Source: Orobanche coerulescens (lineage: Eukaryota > Streptophyta > Magnoliopsida > Lamiales > Orobanchaceae). Taken from it: a stretch of 64,000 bases of DNA. Both the position numbers and the translations under genes were made by a program. Positions 58,001-64,000 of the stretch are shown in pieces. The stretch covers positions 20,799,501 to 20,863,500 of the forward strand of contig CM065814.1 in NCBI GenBank assembly GCA_033398695.1, read 5' to 3'. The notes beneath the pieces were generated by a model. It was given only the letters and a program-made list of their open reading frames with translations. It was not told the DNA's origin and searched no databases. Position 1 is the stretch's first letter; each line of letters begins with the position of its first letter.

Positions 58001-59938
58001 TGTAACACCCCCAAGTTATTCAGGGTATATTACAGCGCCATGATCCCCGCCGTGGGACCCACAAGGCTAAACATACGCGGAACTACAAAACTTGACCGAG
58101 AAGGTCTACATACAATGGAAAGAAAGACGATACAAATGGTATTCAAAACCACAATCAATGAAACCATATACATCACTGCACAAATCAATACCTCTAAACA
58201 TAGTAGGAACAACAAGGAAACTGAAATACAATACTCGAGTATTTAAAATCCATTCCAGTACAACAACACTGAAATGGAGGAATCCAAAAAGATAACCGGA
58301 GACAAGACACAGTATCACACTTGCCCATCATCTTCATGCCGACCCGATACCCGCCTGTCCGCTCTCCTGGAACCTGAAATACATAAAAAGTATTTCCCCC
58401 ATAAAGGGGTTAGCCGTCGAATAGCTAGTGCAAGTATATCAAGTATGAAACACAATACTCCTCGACAATAAAGTAAAAGTAACCGTCAATTCATCAATTC
58501 AAGACTAGTATTCCGGAATAACTAAAATCTCAAGATGTATGTGAATGCCGTAGAAATGGTTTGTTCATATCATACGCCGTGACATGTAGGAACGCCGTCA
58601 AAACGGTTCATTCATTACATGCCAACAATACATATATGAATGCCGTAAAAACGGTTCGTTCATAATATGCCATCAATATATCTATGAATGCCATAAAAAC
58701 GGTTCGTTCATATCATACCATCAATATTCTTACTTTCAAAGTCGAGAACGTACAATCATAAATGTATACTTGCCTTTGAGACATCGAGAAATCGAACGGA
58801 AAAAGGGTATGAGTTCGGTAGGTCCAAGAACGCGCTTCCGGCACCTAAACGATTCGCAAGGAAATGATGATCAATTATCCATACTCGAAAATACACGAAG
58901 AAATTCCCGAAACCCGTCTACGATTCATGAAAACACACGGATAAACAACTAGAGGTTGGAAAATCGCCCAAACTCTCACAAGTCCGAAAACGGCACAATC
59001 AAATCCGTAAAAACGTAGGAAACGCATGCATACGGTATAGATACATCCTAATCTCAAGGTTCTCAAGCTTCAAATCGGATAAATCGGACGAATTTACGAA
59101 AAACCCCAAAATCCAATACAATATTCAATGTGTTCTTGAATAATTCTTCAATAGTCCAATGAATAATCAAACATGCCCATAATCATGCGTATATCACTTC
59201 ATACAACATGATTTTAACACCCAAAACATCATTACTCAACCCAAAATCGAAATCCAAGGTGATGAAGAAATTACCTCTTGAAGATCCAAGCACTATGATC
59301 CGAAGAATACGCGATAGATCGACGATCCGGGCTTCACGATCGAAAATAAATGAAGAAATTCAAACTCTCAAGTGATGGATGATGAAAGGTTTCTCTCCTC
59401 AAGCTCTCTCCCTCGATGTGTTGAAGAAAAGTGGAGGAATGATCTGATTTTGCTGAAAAAAAACGTAATTATACAGTTGACTGCATCGTGTGCCGCGGCA
59501 CAGGCCCAAAAATTGCTCCCAGGGCTCGGTAGTGTGCCGCGGCTCAGCCGAAGTGTGCCGCGGCACAGGGTACAGACGGTTTTGGCCGAATCTAGAAAAT
59601 GAGAGTGACTTAGCTATTTCGACCATAACTCCCTCGTCTGGACTCCGATTGACTCACCGTTTGAACCATTGGAAAGCTAACTCGATGCTTTATAATATTG
59701 CAAAGATTCAGAATTTTTGGAGTTTCCAAAAATTAATGGTGATCTAACAAAGTCGAACTCATACGTGGAAAAGTCGCTAAAGAACACGGAATTCAACAGA
59801 ACGATACTGAAACGAACTCGGATGACAAAAAGTGTAGAATTAATCATTCTCAGGATGACGAAACGGTCCCAAGCAAGTCGCCAAAACGGACTTTCTCCAA
59901 AAAGAAAATTACCGGAAATCGAATTTGCGGATATTACA
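58001..59938 (-). repeat. LARD 5' LTR (1938 bp)
   Basis: Partner of 51995-53928. The palindrome array has CCGCGG cores at 59493, 59537 and 59558 (steps 44 and 21). Four hairpin subrepeats lie at 58540-58715. Confidence 0.93.
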
Positions 59939-60694
59939 AGAAGTCTGAAAAGTTCGAATGGAATGACGAGAGGCAACAGAGTTTTGAGGAGCTTAAAAGG
60001 CGTTTGGCTACGGCGCCAGTTTTAGCCCTCCCTTAAGGGAACAATGGATTTTCGGTTTATAGTGATGCTTTGGGCCAAGGACTCAGGTGCGTTCTCATGC
60101 AACATGAGAAGAATATAGCTTTTGCGTCGCGACAGTTAAAACCGTATGAAGTGAATTATCCTACTCACAACCTGGAATTGGCTGTAGTCATGTTTGCACT
60201 AAAGATTTGGCGCCACTATTTATATGATTCTTCGTGTTGGATTTATACCGATCGTAAGAATTTAAAATACATTTTTAGCCAGAAGGAACTGAATATGAGA
60301 CATCGTTGTTGGCTAGAGTTGATAAAGGATTACGACTTGGAGATCCTTTACCATTCGAGAAAAGCCAAATTTGTGGCGAACGAGTCGAGCCCAAAGCCAG
60401 TATCACTTCAGGTGCTTTAGGTTCTCACCCCTCAACTGAAGATTCGACGGGAGTTCATTAAGCAGGGGATTGAGATATGGATTCAGCATGTGTAGGGTCA
60501 GTTGCTTACCCTTGATATTACTTCATCCTTAGTTCATGATGACATCAAAGAGGAGCAGATGAATGACCCGATGATCAATCAAGTGAAGGCGGTTGTGGAA
60601 AAAGGGAAAGCCCCTAGTTTTATGGTCGATGGGGACAGCCTTTTGAGATTCTCGAGAAGACTATGTGTCCCGAATGATTTAGAATTGATGCAGA
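59939..60694 (+). pseudogene. gypsy RNase H and integrase N-terminus (right part of the split element)
   Basis: Continues 51786-51994: KSEKFEWNDERQQSFEELKR, a TAA at about 60034, [41 protein letters not shown] (His changed to Arg) and [20 protein letters not shown]. The integrase finger approach (LCVPNDLELMQRI) follows after stops at 60418 and about 60494. It ends abruptly at a junction with copia sequence near 60694. Confidence 0.88.
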
Positions 60695-61519
60695 GAATAC
60701 AACTCCTTATTCACCTCAATCAAATGGTGTTGTTGAACGTAATAATCGTAATCTTAAGGAGATGACGAATGTGATGTTAATAAGCTTTGGCTTACCCGAC
60801 AACATGTGTGGGGGAAGCTATACTCTCAACCAACCACATTCCTAACAAGATACCACACAAAGGTAGAGATAAAACTCCATGAATTATGGAAAGGTCAGAA
60901 ACTATCAAATAAATACCTTAAATTGTGGGGGTGCTTGGCTAAAGTAGAAGTACCTAAGCCAAAGCAAGTGAAATTAGACCTAAAATGGTTGGTTGTGCTT
61001 TCATTGGATATGCAGACAATAGTAGTGCTTATCGCTTTCTAGTGCACTAGTCAGCAATTCTTGATATAAAATGATGGTATGATCATAGAATCAAGGAATG
61101 TTGTTTTCCTTGAAATGTCTTTCCTAGCAAATAAAGGAAAGAAGTAAAGGTCTAACAAAAGATCTTTTGAAACTGCAGGATTACCTCAAAATGAAGAAGG
61201 GGAACCAAGATGCAGTAAAAGGACGAAAGTAGTTAAGTCTTTTGGTCCTGATTTTCTGACGTATGTGTTGGAAAATGAACCCAGAACCATTCAAGAAGCT
61301 TTGTCTGGTCCAGATGCTCCTCTCTAGAAAGAAGCTATCAACACTGAAATAGAATCCATCATGCATAACAATACTTGGGAGTTGGTTAATCTTCCTTCGG
61401 GTTGCAAACCATTGGGATACAAATGGATTTTTAAAAGAAAGTACAGAGCAGATGGATCTATTGAAAAGTACAAAGCCAGATTGGTAGTCAAAGGATTTAA
61501 ACAAAAGGAGGGATATGAT
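60695..61519 (+). pseudogene. copia integrase end and RT start
   Basis: Begins inside the integrase core (YSPQSNGVVERNNRNLKEM, with the catalytic Glu), then HELWKGQKLSNKYLKLWGCL and EVPKPKQVKL, a degenerate linker, and the RT opening (NNTWELVNLPSGCKPLGYKW, IFKRKYRADGSIEKYKARLV, VKGFKQKEGYD). Several stops and frameshifts are present. The gypsy LTR at 61520 cuts it in RT. The rest lies beyond the window. Confidence 0.88.
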
Positions 61520-63705
61520 TGTAATATCCGTACCTTTGTTTTTTTAGCAATTTTTCATTTTTGACGCTTGTCTATTTTTATCGACTCGCCTGTAACCGTT
61601 TCGACATTTTCAATCTATTTTGTTCTTGGAGTTTTTTCATTTGGACGAGTTTCGGAGATATTTTTACGTAATTTTGTTTTGGGTATGTATTGTCCCATGT
61701 ATGATCGATTCTCGTAAGACTCTTTCGATTACATCATTTATTTGTTTACATGAGTTCCTATGGTTGAGTTATTCATGTTGTGAGTTTCGGTTTGATAATC
61801 CGACGTTGTATCGTGATGTTCGGATGTTTGGGCCATTTTGTAATTTCCTATAAGTTTAGGGAATTTTATCTTCTTTGTCGTATTTCGGATTCTCCGGTAG
61901 TCGGAATTATATTTTCTTTCAAAACATAGCTTCATCGTCGTGAATATTTTGTGTTTACGCTTATGGGTTCTGTCCTTGTGTTGCATCCCGACTTCGTACC
62001 GTCCTGTGCACCAAACTGTATTCAGCAGTGTTGAGTTGCTGCATGCATAATGTACGTTATGCATGCTTTCTTGCGTGCGCTACCGATGCCTTCATAACGT
62101 ATGTTACTCCCTGGTGATAACGTACGTTATGGTCCTCAGTGTTTTCGACAGTGGCTTCTGCCCAGTTTTTGCCAAGTACTTACGTACGTTAACTCGCGGG
62201 TCACGGCTGTTACGTACATAAGTTCCTTATAGCGTATGCTAACTGTCTAGTGTAGCGTACGCTATCGGCCTCAGCAAATTGGGCAGATTGTTCTGCCGAG
62301 CCATTACATACGCTAACACTTGAGTGTTACATACGTAAGAGGCGTAGCATACATTAACATCAGCATGTTAACGTACGTAATGAGTGGTCAGTTTTTAAAA
62401 ACCTGAGCAGACCCTTCATCGCGTCACTCTTTCAATTTTCTCCCTTTCGTCCGCGGTGAGAGTTCTCCAAGAGATTCGAGTTATTCTTCAAGATTTGTCC
62501 GTGGAGTTCCTTGAAAGTTTATCATCATCATAATCATCTTCCTCCGTCCGAATCCAAGGTATTTGACTTAGAACCCTACCTTTATCTATTTTGGGGGTTT
62601 TCCGGGATTTGTTGAGATTTAACTCAAATTGTTCGTTTATGTTGTGATATTTCTTATCGATTATTGTTGTTTGGTGATTCACAATCCATTTCCGTCGTGT
62701 TTAATCCGTGGATTGTTGATTTGGGGAGGTTTTGTGAAAACCCTCGCCCGTATTCGTCGTCCGTGTGTGTTTATGATTGTTAATCGGGGTTGTGGGCATA
62801 GTCCGTTCGATTATTGTTATTGTTTAGGACTGAGTTGTGTTAATTTCTCGTTTAGAAACGGTCGTGTTCCATCCGGGTAATTCCTAGTCGTTGTTTGTTC
62901 CCATTTCGTCGAAGATGTCTCAAAGGCAAGTACTTTACATTTGTTTGCATATTCTATTATATGATTTATGGCTTCCCGTTTATGTTGTGGATGTGAATGC
63001 GTATGTTTATCCAGGGATAGTCTGAGGGGGCCTCTGGGGATATGTAGTGCTGTGTGTATGCGTATTGCGAACTGGGGTTAACCACCCAGGGATGATCCGA
63101 CGGTGCCTTTGCGGGGTGCGGTGGCCGAGAGTCTCGTACCAGCGGTTAACCTTTGAAATGTTTTGTTGGAGAACCATGTTTTGTGCGTGTGCACCGTAAT
63201 ATTCCGGAATATAAATGTTTTCTAAATTAATTTTGGCGCATATTTCATCTGATTAGATTGGTAGTTCAAATTGATTGTACTTGCATTGGCAGTTGTCGCT
63301 AACCCCTCAAATGGGGGAAATACTTTTGTATTTCAGGTACAGGTCTTGGAGGCGAACGAGCATGCGGACAGTACGAGGATGATGGGAAAGGGTGATTCTG
63401 TTCAATGGTCATTCGTTGATGTCATGTCTTTTACATTTTATTAATCATGTCGTTGCTTCAGTACTCGAGTACTTCCTTTTTGTGAACATTGTAATTGTTG
63501 AGTACCCAATTTGGGGTTGATTTAACATTGCATTGCACTATCAAGTTCGGTTTACTTATTTTGTTTGTCTTGGATTGAAAAGTCGTTCGTATATTGATGA
63601 TGTCTATCACTATTGTCATGTCGAGTTTGTGTGTTAGCCTGGTGGATTCCGAGGGATGGGGTCCACGGTGCTGTAATATGCCCTGAATGTCTCGGGGGTG
63701 TTACA
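61520..63705 (+). repeat. 5' LTR (2186 bp)
   Basis: Starts TGTAATATCCGTACC and ends CTCGGGGGTGTTACA. It has a palindrome array at 62048-62380, a subrepeat zone near 63000-63160, and the GCTAACCCC...TTTCAGG block near 63298-63338. Confidence 0.92.
62048..62380 (+). repeat. Palindrome array, TARCGYRCGYTA type
   Basis: Sites start at 62048, 62071, 62095, 62118, 62181, 62211, 62231, 62254, 62304, 62327, 62345 and 62369. Steps within trains are 23, 24, 23; 20, 23; and 23, 18, 24 bp. Forms include TAACGTACGTTA, TTACGTACGTTA and TAGCGTACGCTA. Confidence 0.9.
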
Positions 63706-63710
63706 GAATA

Positions 63711-63723
63711 TGGTATCAGAGCC
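63711..63723 (+). other. Primer binding site (tRNA-Met)
   Basis: TGGTATCAGAGCC, five bases after the LTR, an exact match to the form usual for initiator tRNA-Met priming. Confidence 0.92.
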
Positions 63724-63822
63724 AGGTTTATAGATACCTAGGTTGTCGGTTATTTAGGTCTAGTTGAGTGTCGTTTTTGAACAGTATCACTACTACGCCA
63801 TCATCTCAGTATGCCGGTGCTC

Positions 63823-63926
63823 GTAAGTTTTTCCTAACTTGACTCGTTGCGTTATCCTGTTCTGTTCCTTTCTTAATATTGTGATGTGTTTTGCATTTGA
63901 ATTGTACTCACTAGTTACTTCTTCAG
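63823..63926 (+). promoter_or_regulatory. Predicted leader intron ending next to the gag start
   Basis: GTAAGTTTTTCC opens it and TTACTTCTTCAG closes it, one base before the gag ATG at 63928. It is 104 nt and T-rich, as plant introns are. An upstream ATG (63811) lies just before the donor. The same donor position is kept in three other leaders in this window. Confidence 0.55.
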
Positions 63927-63927
63927 A

Positions 63928-64000
63928 ATGCCTGCTGGTAGAGGATGTAGATGCGGTCGCGGATGCAGTAGGGGACGTGGCGCAGCCGGTGGGGCGGCCA
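63928..64000 (+). CDS. gypsy gag, N-terminal fragment
   Basis: 24 codons to the window edge: MPAGRGCRCGRGCSRGRG then AAGGAA. It is open so far and parallels the Arg-Gly N-terminus of the gag at 13647. In the first three Cys codons TGT/TGC stand where the homologue has CGT/CGC (Arg), consistent with C-to-T change. Confidence 0.75.
   Translation, partial: MPAGRGCRCGRGCSRGRGAAGGAA

Larger units (their letters stand above)
51995..59938 (-). mobile_element. Complete LARD (non-coding gypsy-type element)
   Basis: LTRs 51995-53928 and 58001-59938 enclose 4.07 kb without gag or pol. The agaag duplication is exact (51990-51994 and 59939-59943). The primer site is beside the right LTR and the polypurine tract beside the left, fixing the minus orientation. 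The LTRs are roughly 97% alike by eye, so the insertion is fairly recent. It sits in the RT/RNase H junction of another gypsy. The internal part matches the LARD at the window start in reverse. Confidence 0.95.
61520..64000 (+). mobile_element. 5' end of a Ty3/gypsy element (runs off the window)
   Basis: A full 5' LTR, primer site, leader and the first 24 codons of gag. It is inserted in the copia RT (left flank atgat). Its LTR resembles the fragment at 21534-23444, and its gag start resembles that of the element at 7111-15694. Confidence 0.9.

Overview
This is plant nuclear DNA, almost certainly a eudicot, made up almost wholly of nested LTR retrotransposons. The evidence is Ty3/gypsy elements of chromovirus type with tRNA-Met primer sites, Ty1/copia fragments, a Tat-type gypsy element, a Stowaway MITE, a hAT element, a decayed nuclear ITS/5.8S rDNA fragment with a plant-type 5.8S, and the intron-bearing 5' end of one host-like gene. 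The ITS1 start reminds me of asterids (Lamiales), but that is recall and is weakly held.

Layout. 1-4298: 3' part of a non-coding gypsy-type element (LARD), + strand, inserted in a minus-strand copia element (4299-7110, continuing at 15695-17687). That copia is also split by a complete gypsy element on the minus strand (7111-15694, 5-bp duplication aaacc), and its LTR carries a Stowaway MITE. 17.7-21.5 kb: Harbinger transposase remnant, AT-rich microsatellites, LTR-like tandem repeats split by a hAT element (8-bp duplication), and the rDNA pseudogene. 21.5-37.5 kb: a gypsy LTR split by a large gypsy element (23445-37471). Its gag is interrupted by a deleted gypsy element (26839-31063, duplication acgat), and its 3' LTR is scrambled by an inversion and a foreign RT piece. 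37701-46067: a Tat-type element without pol (duplication cactt), gag on the minus strand and a four-exon gene on the opposite strand. 46.1-48.6 kb: LTR remnants. 48.7-51.8 kb: a possible CACTA end and a truncated host gene. 51786-60694: a gypsy RT/RNase H/integrase fragment split by a complete LARD (51995-59938, duplication agaag), then fused to a copia fragment (60695-61519). That copia fragment is split by another gypsy element whose 5' LTR, primer site and gag start close the window (61520-64000).

No element is clearly autonomous as it stands: every pol gene is broken by stops, frameshifts or lost catalytic residues. The LARDs have no genes but share LTR ends (TGTAATAYCCG...GGGTGTTACA), the primer site and the polypurine tract with the coding gypsy elements, so they were probably moved in trans.

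The most striking structure is in the LTRs. Each gypsy LTR has, upstream of its likely TATA box, a train of 12-bp GC-rich palindromes with changing spacers. One set is TARCGYRCGYTA with a modal 23-bp pitch. The other is GTGCCGCGGCAC with 21-bp steps. The Tat element has a third, CGATCG-based cluster in the same place. These look like phased binding-site arrays controlling LTR promoters.
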